From Riemerella anatipestifer_E (GTDB lineage: Bacteria > Bacteroidota > Bacteroidia > Flavobacteriales > Weeksellaceae), in assembly GCF_009932355.1 (NCBI RefSeq), contig NZ_LEKU01000023.1, positions 1 through 64,000 of the forward strand: DNA of 64,000 bases, given 5' to 3'. The translations under genes were made by a program, and so were the position numbers. The notes beneath the pieces are model-generated. The model ran no database searches and was not told the origin of the DNA. It saw nothing but the letters and a program-made list of their open reading frames with translations. Positions 1 to 7,114 of this stretch are shown here, in pieces. Position 1 is the first letter of the stretch; the number at the start of each line of letters is the position of its first letter.

Positions 1-1
1 G

Positions 2-145
2 TCTTTCCCTACAGATGAGGCGGTTATGAAATCAACTTTCTTGGCTTTAAGAGAAGCTACTAAGAAATGGTCGAAACCTATTCATAATTGGGGCTTGATT
101 TTAAATCAATTTTTAACTATTTTTGAACAAAGGGTTCAACTTTAA
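2..145 (+). CDS. IS256-family transposase, C-terminal fragment
   Basis: An open frame runs from the window edge to a TAA at 143-145 and encodes about 47 residues. It contains the C-terminal signature of mutator-type (IS256) DDE transposases: a Lys-Lys-Trp step, then the motif HNWGLILNQF, then a Glu-Gln-Arg tail. The DDE catalytic core must lie upstream of the window. This is the natural C-terminus, so the gene may be intact, but only its end can be seen. Transposases of this family insert by a cut-and-copy route and usually duplicate 8-9 bases of target. Confidence 0.75.
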   Translation, partial: SFPTDEAVMKSTFLALREATKKWSKPIHNWGLILNQFLTIFEQRVQL

Positions 146-159
146 AAAAGTTAAACCCT
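131..159. terminator. Hairpin at the end of the IS transposase gene
   Basis: Arms 131-143 and 147-159 pair over 13 bases with one mismatch around a three-base AAA loop. The hairpin overlaps the transposase stop codon. There is no clean T-run after it on the plus strand, so it may instead shield the transposase gene from outside transcription or act in mRNA folding. Confidence 0.35.
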
Positions 160-540
160 CGGTAATTTTAACTTACACACTTTACGAGATAGTGTCTGTT
201 TCTTTTTTACCAAAAGAAGCCATTCTTCATCTAATGGCAGGTAGCCTTGGTCATAAACAAAAAAGTAGGTTTTGCCGTTTTGAGTATTGATGATAGAGGT
301 GATTAAATCAAAATTAAATCCTTTGTTAGAAAGTTTTATTTTAGGAACTTTAGTTTTTTCCTCTATATTTAGTTCGGATAATATTCTGTAGTTTTTCCTT
401 AGTTGATTATTTGTATTTCGCATAAGGTTGGTATGGTCCTTATTCATACGGTTGTTATAGGAATTTCGGCAACTATCAGAGCAAAATTTTTTATCTTCTC
501 TACCTACTATTGTTTCGTTACATTCTAGACATTGTTTCAT
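151..540 (-). CDS. Small zinc-ribbon protein with IS-derived C-terminus
   Basis: The protein has about 129 residues. The N-terminus carries a Cys-x2-Cys pair (KQCLECNE) and a second Cys-x3-Cys pair (KKFCSDSCRN), which form a short treble-clef or zinc-ribbon as in the small DUF2116-like proteins common in Flavobacteriia. The middle has the motif YDQGYLPLD. I chose the Met at 540, six codons inside the longest frame, because it directly precedes the Cys motif. The last 15 or so residues are read from the IS256 terminal repeat, so the native C-terminus after the run Val-Lys-Lys-Lys seems to have been replaced. Function is unknown. The Zn site is predicted from the Cys spacing only. Confidence 0.6.
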   Translation of the reverse strand: MKQCLECNETIVGREDKKFCSDSCRNSYNNRMNKDHTNLMRNTNNQLRKNYRILSELNIEEKTKVPKIKLSNKGFNFDLITSIINTQNGKTYFFVYDQGYLPLDEEWLLLVKKKQTLSRKVCKLKLPRV

Positions 541-682
541 AGTGCTGATTGTTTGCAAGGGATAATCTTAATCATAACAAATACTTTTAAGAACTCCAAG
601 TTAAGTAAATTTGTAGAAATAAAAGCGTTTTGCATTATAAATATTACTGAATTTTTCAAATTCTAATGTTAGAGCTAGTTTT

Positions 683-1129
683 CTATTCAATTTTATAAAC
701 ATAATCATCTTTGAACTTTATGGATTTTATTTCTATGTCCTTTATATTATGCTTTTTCCCTTTAATTTCAATAAAATCCATTGACGACTTCCATCTAAAA
801 TTATGAGTTCTGTTAATTCTTACTGTAAAATGTTTTGGAATATCAATAATAATAACCGAATCTTTGACTTCAATTTTTTTTAGAGATTCTAGATTTGTAC
901 TTTTGTTAAAGTTTGATGGTTCCATGATTCTATTCTCGTAATCAAAACTAAATTTCTCAAAATTACCCTCTTGGATTTTATTAGAAATGTTATAGAGATA
1001 TTTTATTCTTATAGTTTGATTCACATTTGTTAAATTCTGAATAAAAAAATCCGTTCTAATTGAACATCCAAGTAATGTAAAAAGTGATATAACGGAAACT
1101 ATTGTATTAAGGTTTATAAACATTTTCAT
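683..1129 (-). CDS. Hypothetical lipoprotein
   Basis: A protein of 148 residues that I do not recognise. It starts with a short charged N-terminus and a hydrophobic stretch ending in the lipobox LLGC, with the lipidated Cys at residue 22, so it should be exported and anchored in a membrane. The mature part is rich in Lys, Ile and Asn and looks like an all-beta domain, with no catalytic motif visible. It is very AT-rich and stands alone, facing away from the peptidase gene to its right. The setting next to an insertion sequence suggests accessory DNA. Confidence 0.55.
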   Translation of the reverse strand: MKMFINLNTIVSVISLFTLLGCSIRTDFFIQNLTNVNQTIRIKYLYNISNKIQEGNFEKFSFDYENRIMEPSNFNKSTNLESLKKIEVKDSVIIIDIPKHFTVRINRTHNFRWKSSMDFIEIKGKKHNIKDIEIKSIKFKDDYVYKIE

Positions 1130-1466
1130 AATCTTTAACGCATTTCGTTTTCATAAAATTTTAGGTTGAAGATAAACATTTTGCGGATATTAAGTTTAAC
1201 ACAAAAGAAATTTAACCCCGCTTTTTGCAAAACTACTGTTATTAGCAATACTTTTATTTAACTTTTCCTAATTTAAGAATTGTTTTTGTGCTGTTAATAT
1301 TTTTGCAATCAAGTTTTACAAATCCATACTTTTCGTTGAAATTTAAAGTAAAATAGTATACTATAAATATGTGTTATTTTGATATAAATTAGATTAGTAA
1401 CACTTTTTATAAATCTTTTCTCATCTATTTTTATTACTTTTACGAGATAAATTTAAATTTTAATCA
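1130..1466. other. AT-rich divergent intergenic region
   Basis: This stretch separates the lipoprotein gene (minus) from the M3 peptidase gene (plus) and must hold both promoters. I see no clear TAnnTTTG box for either gene. The only notable site is a perfect 12-base palindrome, ATAGTATACTAT, at 1353-1364, about 100 bases before the peptidase start, which could be an operator. No open reading frame or structured RNA is supported. Confidence 0.4.
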
Positions 1467-3605
1467 ATGAAAAATATTGCATCAGTATTGCTTTACGGTT
1501 CGGCAGGACTATCGGCAGTCGCTTGTACAACTATGGAAAAAACGAAAACATCAGCGGATATTCCTGTGCCTGCAGGTAATCCTTTTTTAGAAAAATCAAA
1601 ATTACAATATCAAGCTCCAGAATTTGATAAAATTAAAGATGAACATTTTAAACCAGCTTTTGATTATGGTCTAAAAGTACAGGAGCTAGAAGTACAGAAA
1701 ATCAGTGATAATACAGAAGCTCCAACTTTTGAAAATACCGTATTAGCACTAGAAAATAGTGGGGAAGTACTCAAGAGAGCCCAATCTCTCTTTTATAACT
1801 TAACGGGGTCTAATACTAACGATAAGTTACAGGCTCTACAACAGGAGTACGCTCCAATTTTTTCGGCACATTCGGACAAAATTTATCTTAACTCTAAACT
1901 TTATGAGCGTATCAAAAAAGTGTACGAAAACAGAGGAGGACTTAATAGCGAAAGCCAAAAGTTAGTGGAATACTACAAACAAAACTTTGATATTGCAGGA
2001 GCTGGACTTTCTGACGCTAAAAAAGAAGAGCTTAAAAAAATTAACGGAGAATTAGCCTCTCTTTCAACACAGTTTTCTAATAAGTTATTAGACGCAAGAA
2101 AGAATGGAGCGTTAATTATAGACAGTGTTAAAGAACTAGATGGACTTTCATCTGATGAGATAGCTGCCGCTGCACAAGCAGCTAAGGAAGCAGGACACGA
2201 AGGGAAGTATCTTTTATCATTATTAAATACCACCCAACAACCGCTATTGCAGAATTTAAAAAACAGAGCAACGAGAGAAAAACTATTCAAGGCTTCTTGG
2301 TACAGAGCAGAAAAAGGTAATGCTGATGACACTCGTTCAATTATAGAAAAATTGGCAAGATTAAGACTGAAAAAAGCTCAAGTTTTGGGTAAAAAATCTT
2401 TTGCAGAGTGGAAACTTCAAGATCAAATGGCTCAAAAGCCAGAAGAAGCATTGAATCTTTTAGCTCAATTAGCGAAACCAGCAGTAGAAACAGCAAAAAG
2501 AGAAGCAGGTGAAATCCAGAAAATTATTGATGAACAAAAAGGTGGGTTTGAACTAGCACCTTGGGATTGGAATTTCTACGCAGAGCAAGTGAGAAAGGCA
2601 AAATACGATTTAGATGAAAACGAAATCAAACCTTATTTTGAGGTAACTACCGTTTTGGAGAAAGGGGTTTTCTATGCGGCTGAAAAATTCTACGGAATTA
2701 CTTTCAAGGAAAGAAAAGATTTACCTGTTTACCACCCAGATGTAGTGGCTTACGAAGTGTTTGATAGAGATGGCAAATCTATGGCTCTTTATTATTTAGA
2801 TTTCTATACTCGTAATAACAAAGGTGGTGGTGCTTGGATGAGCAATTTTGTAGATCAGTCTAAAACTTTGGGGCAAAAACCTGTTATTGTAAATGTATTT
2901 AATTACCAAAAACCAGCTCCAGGTAAGCCTTTGCTAATTAGCTATGATGATGTAACTACCATGTTCCACGAGTTTGGACACACTTTGCACGGTTTGTTTG
3001 CAGACCAAGATTATGTGAGCCTTTCAGGGACTAATGTGCCTAGAGATTTTGTAGAGTTTCCTTCTCAAATCAATGAGTTTTTTGCTTTAGAGCCAGAAAT
3101 ACTTAAAAACTATGCACTGCACTATCAGACTAAGCAGCCAATGCCACAGTCTTTAATTGATAAGATTAAAAAGGCATCTGCTTTTAATCAAGGTTATTCT
3201 ACAACGGAGTTGGTAGCAGCAGCAACGCTGGATATGGCGTGGCATTCCGTAACTAGTGAGGAGCAGTTTAAGCCTGCTTTGGATTTTGAAAAAGAAGCTC
3301 TTAATAAATATGGATTATTGGTAGAGCAAGTTCCACCTAGATACCATTCGCCTTACTTTGCACATATTTGGGGAGGTGGTTATTCGGCTGGGTACTATGC
3401 TTATATGTGGAGTGATATGCTAAATTCTGATGCTTGGGATTGGATTAAAAATAACGGAGGAATGACTCGTGCTAATGGCGACCGTTTCAGAAAATATATT
3501 CTTTCTGTAGGAAATACCAAAGACCTTAATCAGGCTTACAAAGAGTTTACAGGTAGAACTCCTGACCTAAAACCTTTGTTAAAAGATAAAGGGTTTATTA
3601 AATAG
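1467..3605 (+). CDS. dcp: M3 family peptidyl-dipeptidase, lipoprotein form
   Basis: A zinc metallopeptidase of the thimet oligopeptidase family (M3, Dcp type), which removes dipeptides from the C-termini of short peptides. The catalytic motif HEFGH lies at residues 501-505 and the third zinc ligand is Glu530 in the sequence VEFPSQ, 29 residues after the first His as in E. coli Dcp. The length of 712 residues is normal for Dcp. The N-terminus is hydrophobic and ends in the lipobox AVAC with Cys20, so this copy should be a lipoprotein in the periplasm or outer membrane, where it would break down peptides for uptake. It stands alone and ends at a strong terminator. Confidence 0.93.
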   Translation: MKNIASVLLYGSAGLSAVACTTMEKTKTSADIPVPAGNPFLEKSKLQYQAPEFDKIKDEHFKPAFDYGLKVQELEVQKISDNTEAPTFENTVLALENSGEVLKRAQSLFYNLTGSNTNDKLQALQQEYAPIFSAHSDKIYLNSKLYERIKKVYENRGGLNSESQKLVEYYKQNFDIAGAGLSDAKKEELKKINGELASLSTQFSNKLLDARKNGALIIDSVKELDGLSSDEIAAAAQAAKEAGHEGKYLLSLLNTTQQPLLQNLKNRATREKLFKASWYRAEKGNADDTRSIIEKLARLRLKKAQVLGKKSFAEWKLQDQMAQKPEEALNLLAQLAKPAVETAKREAGEIQKIIDEQKGGFELAPWDWNFYAEQVRKAKYDLDENEIKPYFEVTTVLEKGVFYAAEKFYGITFKERKDLPVYHPDVVAYEVFDRDGKSMALYYLDFYTRNNKGGGAWMSNFVDQSKTLGQKPVIVNVFNYQKPAPGKPLLISYDDVTTMFHEFGHTLHGLFADQDYVSLSGTNVPRDFVEFPSQINEFFALEPEILKNYALHYQTKQPMPQSLIDKIKKASAFNQGYSTTELVAAATLDMAWHSVTSEEQFKPALDFEKEALNKYGLLVEQVPPRYHSPYFAHIWGGGYSAGYYAYMWSDMLNSDAWDWIKNNGGMTRANGDRFRKYILSVGNTKDLNQAYKEFTGRTPDLKPLLKDKGFIK

Positions 3606-3626
3606 ATAGAATACTACAATCATTAT

Positions 3627-3664
3627 AAAAAGGGTGGTCTTGTTTTCAAGACCACCCTTTTTTA
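3627..3664 (+). terminator. Rho-independent terminator of dcp
   Basis: Arms 3627-3642 and 3647-3662 pair perfectly around a TTTT loop, and a T-run follows. The stem is GC-rich in its centre (GGGTGGTC). It lies 21 bases after the dcp stop codon. Confidence 0.9.
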
Positions 3665-3701
3665 TAGGGAACTATTTAAAATTTTGTAAGTTATAAGAGA
3701 T

Positions 3702-3762
3702 TAGTATTTTAGTGGTCATCACTTATTAGAGTGTAAGACTAATGATAGAGACTAAAATATTA
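3702..3762. repeat. Long-looped inverted repeat between dcp and the GNAT gene
   Basis: Arms 3702-3713 and 3751-3762 are complementary over 12 bases with one G-T pair. The 37-base interior has short complementary pieces of its own (CTTA with TAAG, TCAT with ATGA). It is not followed by a T-run. It could be a structured RNA or a relic of a small mobile element. Confidence 0.35.
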
Positions 3763-3797
3763 CTATCTGTTTAAAAAATTCCAACCTAGTTTGTTAT

Positions 3798-4484
3798 TTA
3801 TAAAATCATGGAGATTTTTCCTTCCATTTTATTATATCTCTCTTTTCCTTTTTTAAACAATCTGCAAGTGAAACCCACCGATTCATAAAATGGAATCAAT
3901 TTATCAAAACTATCTTTGTCAACACTAGCTAAATCACCATATATTTTTTTTATTCCTCTCTTTTTAGCTTCCTTTATTAGAAAATTTAATAATGTTCTCC
4001 CGTATCCGTTACCTTCTTTGTTAGAAAGAAAATCATCAATTTTTATACCTTCAGAAGGATCAGTTTGATTTCTCAATTCTATTTTACAATCCCAAAAAGG
4101 GTGGTCTCCCATTTCTCCATCTAAATAAATGGTAGTAAAGATATTTTTTTCATTGTAAGTTATAACCACTAATTCATCATTTTTAGTCAATGTGATTTCG
4201 TTTCGATGATGGTCGTTTGTCTTTTTTCGCACAATAATCTTTAATCTTTCTATTCGGTTATTCAGATTGCTTTTTTCTTCTATAAGATTTTCTACCTCTC
4301 TTCTTAATTGACGGTTTCTATTCTGATAACCATGCAATTCTTCCCTTAAACTATTTAGTTCCTTTCTCAAAAACCATCTCATTATTGGTTTTAGAACTTC
4401 CACTTTAAAAAGAATGAAAGGGAATAATAGTAAGTGAAAAATCATTATTACTTTACCGTAAATATATAAAATTGCTTTTTTCAT
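3798..4484 (-). CDS. Membrane-anchored coiled-coil GNAT acetyltransferase
   Basis: A protein of 228 residues in three parts. Residues 5-27 form one membrane segment. Residues 40-88 are a highly charged coiled coil rich in Glu, Arg and Asn. Residues 95-228 are a GNAT (Gcn5-related) domain. The acetyl-CoA loop reads EGNGYGRTL at 157-165 and is followed by a Lys-rich helix, and motif B reads IPFYESVGF at 197-205. GNATs move an acetyl group from acetyl-CoA to amines, but the substrate here cannot be guessed. It lies 5 bases after the coiled-coil gene that begins at 5185, so the two are probably cotranscribed. Fusion of a GNAT to a membrane coiled coil is uncommon. Confidence 0.7.
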   Translation of the reverse strand: MKKAILYIYGKVIMIFHLLLFPFILFKVEVLKPIMRWFLRKELNSLREELHGYQNRNRQLRREVENLIEEKSNLNNRIERLKIIVRKKTNDHHRNEITLTKNDELVVITYNEKNIFTTIYLDGEMGDHPFWDCKIELRNQTDPSEGIKIDDFLSNKEGNGYGRTLLNFLIKEAKKRGIKKIYGDLASVDKDSFDKLIPFYESVGFTCRLFKKGKERYNKMEGKISMIL

Positions 4485-4489
4485 CTTTA

Positions 4490-5185
4490 CTATCGTTTTA
4501 CTACAAACCCCATAGCTTCCAGATGTTGCTCGTTGCTAAGGATAGCTTTAGCATAGGCAATGAGGTCGGCGTAATGAGGGTAGATGTCATCAAACGCTTG
4601 GTCGCGGGTTTCTGTGGCTTTTTGGGCTTCGGCGGTTTCTTTCTTCTGGCTTTCCTTTAGAGCAGCAGCCTCACTTAACAGGGTTTTTACTACCTCCAAA
4701 TCCGCTTCCTTGAGGTTGATAGTCTTTACCTTTGTCAAGAACTCGGGCGTTTGCAATAGCTGGGTGTAAAAATTGGATACCTGCTGATACCACGCACTGT
4801 ACGCCGTTTTGCGTGTGCCGCTAAGCTCCAATGCGGCGATGGCTTTCACCTCTTTTTTGAACAACACACGACACAGTGCTAGATGCGTTTTGTATTGCTC
4901 GTCGATGGCTTTGCGTTTTTCGTCCAATTTACGGGTTTCCTCGTACTGCTCGGCGTATTCCTTTTTTTGTTTTTGATTCAGGGCTTCCAAGGCGGATACT
5001 TGGCTCAAAAGCTCGTCCAACTTGGTTTCCGTATAGCCTAAAGTAGCTAATTGTGAATTGATTTCAGGCAATTTAGCGTTTGAAAAAGCCAATTTCATAA
5101 GGGCAATCCATTCTTCAAGGCTTACGCGTTGTCTTTTTTTGCTTTTTTCTTGTTCATTGTTTGATGTAATTAAATTTTTTTCCAT
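4490..5185 (-). CDS. Coiled-coil protein of unknown function with atypical GC content
   Basis: I do not recognise this 231-residue protein. The first 20 residues are polar and charged. Residues 24-60 contain Leu-rich helices, residues 60-110 and 170-205 are predicted coiled coils rich in Gln, Lys and Glu, and no membrane segment or catalytic motif is seen. The gene body is much richer in G and C than its neighbours: by hand count, positions 4561-4620 hold 32 G or C in 60. This points to recent transfer or to origin in a GC-richer relative. It is the first gene of a pair with the anchored GNAT. A structural or scaffolding role is possible but not shown. Confidence 0.6.
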   Translation of the reverse strand: MEKNLITSNNEQEKSKKRQRVSLEEWIALMKLAFSNAKLPEINSQLATLGYTETKLDELLSQVSALEALNQKQKKEYAEQYEETRKLDEKRKAIDEQYKTHLALCRVLFKKEVKAIAALELSGTRKTAYSAWYQQVSNFYTQLLQTPEFLTKVKTINLKEADLEVVKTLLSEAAALKESQKKETAEAQKATETRDQAFDDIYPHYADLIAYAKAILSNEQHLEAMGFVVKR

Positions 5186-5226
5186 AATAATAATTTTTGA
5201 GAGTGAAATTTTGGTTAAATACTATT

Positions 5227-5234
5227 CAAATTTA
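5227..5234 (-). promoter_or_regulatory. -7 box for the coiled-coil/GNAT pair
   Basis: On the minus strand this reads TAAATTTG, a full match to the Bacteroidota -7 consensus TAnnTTTG, 41 bases before the start codon at 5185. No convincing -33 element was identified. Confidence 0.4.
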
Positions 5235-5288
5235 ATTTTTTATTTTGATAAATAAAATTTTATCATTGTCTTTTTTGTAAATAGAGGG

Positions 5289-5400
5289 CATTATTCCTTT
5301 GTTACGATTAAAATACGATTTGTAACAGCCCATTATCCATTTGTTATGGTTAAGATATGATTTGTAATAGCTCTTTATTCCTTTATTACAGTTTATAATC
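5289..5400. repeat. Degenerate 42-bp tandem repeat, about 2.7 copies
   Basis: Copy 1 is 5289-5330, copy 2 is 5331-5372 and the partial copy 3 is 5373-5400. Copies 1 and 2 agree at 34 of 42 positions, and seven of the eight differences are transitions. Each full unit contains TTTGTTA in its first half and GATTTGTAA in its second half. The array lies in an intergenic region, just before a possible 45-codon gene. It could bind a regulator, or be an old expansion of no function. Confidence 0.6.
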
Positions 5401-5432
5401 TTGATGCATCGGTAGAAAAGGTAAAAAAACGA

Positions 5433-5570
5433 ATGAAAATCGTTGAAGAAATAAAAAAGGCAGTACTAAAAGTTTTGATTATTTTGCTTCTTTCACCTAT
5501 TTTAATATATGTTTTTTTTAATGATTATCTCTGCTTTAAGTACTTTAAGAAACGAAACAATGTAAAATAA
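5433..5570 (+). CDS. Possible 45-residue single-span membrane peptide
   Basis: An ATG at 5433 opens a frame of 45 codons ending in TAA at 5568. The product has a charged start (MKIVEEIKK), a hydrophobic stretch at about residues 10-29, and a basic C-terminus (KYFKKRNNVK). The stop codon is followed at once by a strong bidirectional terminator, and a purine-rich AAAAGG lies about 13 bases before the ATG, which both support a real gene. There is no known family to lean on, so it could be a chance frame. Confidence 0.35.
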   Translation: MKIVEEIKKAVLKVLIILLLSPILIYVFFNDYLCFKYFKKRNNVK

Positions 5571-5604
5571 AAAAAGCGAAGATAAATATAAGTCTTCGCT
5601 TTTT
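5571..5604. terminator. Bidirectional terminator
   Basis: Arms 5571-5582 and 5593-5604 pair perfectly over 12 bases around a 10-base loop, with A-rich and T-rich flanks that give a U-run in both directions. It can end the small plus-strand gene at 5433 and the minus-strand phospholipase D-like gene. Confidence 0.8.
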
Positions 5605-5719
5605 GGTCTGGGTATTGCCTAGGGTGGAGCTTCTTAGTACCAAAGTTGATTAGAATTCCTTCAGCTCCACTTTTGGTAATATCTTGTGATAAGCTGTTTT
5701 TCTTTCATTCGTCATAATA

Positions 5720-7084
5720 TCAAACTTCAATTTCAAGTTGTAAATCTTCAAGCTCTCTCTGCAATTTCTCTTTTGTTTTTTGGAAATAGTCGTCCCAGTC
5801 TTCAATGCTGATTATTGTTTTAAATGTTTCACTTTCCTTTATTGAAATAATTTCTGTTTCAAGAACTTTAATTTGTCTTTTCAATTTAGCAATAGCCACT
5901 TTCAACAAATCTTTTTCTTGAACTGTTTCCGATTTTGTTTTGAAAAAACTCCCTTTTTCAAGCTCATTAAGTATTTCGGAAACCTTTTTCAAGTCATTTG
6001 TATCATAAGCTTCTTTCAAATCAATAAAAATTCTTTGAGCTGCGTCCTTAAACTCATCCGCTACTTTGTCTGGATGGCATAATACAGTCGCTTTCCTAAA
6101 TTCCTTTTTCAATTCTAATTTTTGCTCGTCCGTTAGTTCAAAAATTTCTTTTTTCTTTTCGGTATCAATTTGTTCACGATATTGTCTTTCGTCATTCTCG
6201 GCTTCTTCAAACTTTGTTTTGTCTGATTTGAATTTTAGTTTACGCAGCTTCAAAATATCAAGAATAATTTCACCTAATTCAATTGTGTGGCGGTGTTGAA
6301 ATTCAGAAAGTAATTTTTCAAGTTCTATCTTTTCATTGTCGTACCCGTTAAGCTGGTTTTCTAAATTCTTTATTTCAAGTTTTAGTGCTGCAATTTCGGG
6401 GTCTGTCCATATTGAAAGTTGATGATTTTTCGAAATGAAATTTTGAATTTTATTGATTGCTGAAGCAAATTCCTCATTCCTTACATCATCTATAATTTCC
6501 TGTAAATCGCAGTTAAAATCGTATTCCTTAAGTTTTGAACTTTCCTTGTTTAATTCTTCTATATCCTCAAGAAGTATATAGTTTTTGAGAATTTCTAACC
6601 GTTTAATGATTTTGTTTAATGGAAAAACAATTTCTTCATTTACTGTATCTGGATAATATTGTTTGCGAATATTATTAAACTCCGAAATGAACTGCTCTGC
6701 TAAAGTGGTGTCATTACTTGTGATGATTACATTCTCAAAATTGCTTTCTGCTTTATAACTCCAATTGTAGGAACCTGTAATAACAGTACTATAATCAATG
6801 ACACAAAATTTATTATGCATTAAATCTGTGTCACCATTGCCGATTTTATATACTTTTGATTTGCCAGTTAGCAACTGCTCAAAATCAATTGATGAATTTA
6901 GGTTAATATTGTCGTTTGAAATAATGAGAGAAACCGTGCAACCGTTTCTTGCTTTATTTACCAATTCATTGAAAATATTTTTGTTGGTAAACCATGCCAC
7001 TGCTATAAATATAGATTTCTGTGCCTTACCAATTTCTTGTTGAATTCGTTCCGCTATATTTTCAAATACTGCCTCTGTTTGCAT
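5720..7084 (-). CDS. Phospholipase D-like nuclease fused to a J-domain
   Basis: A protein of 454 residues in three parts. Residues 5-140 form one phospholipase D-like domain with a single HKD motif: His90, Lys92 and Asp97 in HNKFCVID, then the conserved GSYNWS at 104-109. One HKD copy is typical of PLD nucleases that work as dimers. Residues 230-315 are a long charged coiled coil. Residues 316-375 look like a DnaJ J-domain with the diagnostic HPDK at 337-340, and a second coiled coil follows to the end. J-domains recruit and stimulate Hsp70 (DnaK). Cleavage of nucleic acid or phospholipid under chaperone control is an inference. The gene follows a TPR gene by 30 bases and may share its transcript. 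Confidence 0.8.
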   Translation of the reverse strand: MQTEAVFENIAERIQQEIGKAQKSIFIAVAWFTNKNIFNELVNKARNGCTVSLIISNDNINLNSSIDFEQLLTGKSKVYKIGNGDTDLMHNKFCVIDYSTVITGSYNWSYKAESNFENVIITSNDTTLAEQFISEFNNIRKQYYPDTVNEEIVFPLNKIIKRLEILKNYILLEDIEELNKESSKLKEYDFNCDLQEIIDDVRNEEFASAINKIQNFISKNHQLSIWTDPEIAALKLEIKNLENQLNGYDNEKIELEKLLSEFQHRHTIELGEIILDILKLRKLKFKSDKTKFEEAENDERQYREQIDTEKKKEIFELTDEQKLELKKEFRKATVLCHPDKVADEFKDAAQRIFIDLKEAYDTNDLKKVSEILNELEKGSFFKTKSETVQEKDLLKVAIAKLKRQIKVLETEIISIKESETFKTIISIEDWDDYFQKTKEKLQRELEDLQLEIEV

Positions 7085-7114
7085 TTTTTATTGTTTTTAA
7101 TTAAAAAATCAATA

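Larger units (their letters stand above)
1..196 (+). mobile_element. Right end of an IS256-family insertion sequence (cut by window edge)
   Basis: The element enters from the left edge and carries the last part of a mutator-type transposase. I place its outer end near 196 because the minus strand begins there with GACACTATCTCG, followed by AAAGTGTGTAAG, which has the form of an IS256-type terminal repeat and sits about 50 bases beyond the transposase stop. The left end and the target duplication lie outside the window, so the exact boundary is an inference. Confidence 0.6.

Noticed and set aside
1973..2332. Minus-strand frame of 119 codons inside the dcp gene
   Set aside because: It is a shadow of the coding strand, with no homology-like motifs and no promoter.
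4472..4769. Plus-strand frames over the GC-rich coiled-coil gene
   Set aside because: They follow from the composition of the real minus-strand gene and are rich in Ser, Phe and Leu as shadows usually are.
5605..5719. Short inverted repeat GTGGAGCT / AGCTCCAC at 5624-5631 and 5663-5670
   Set aside because: Only 8 bases with a 31-base gap and no T-run, too weak to call a terminator or RNA.
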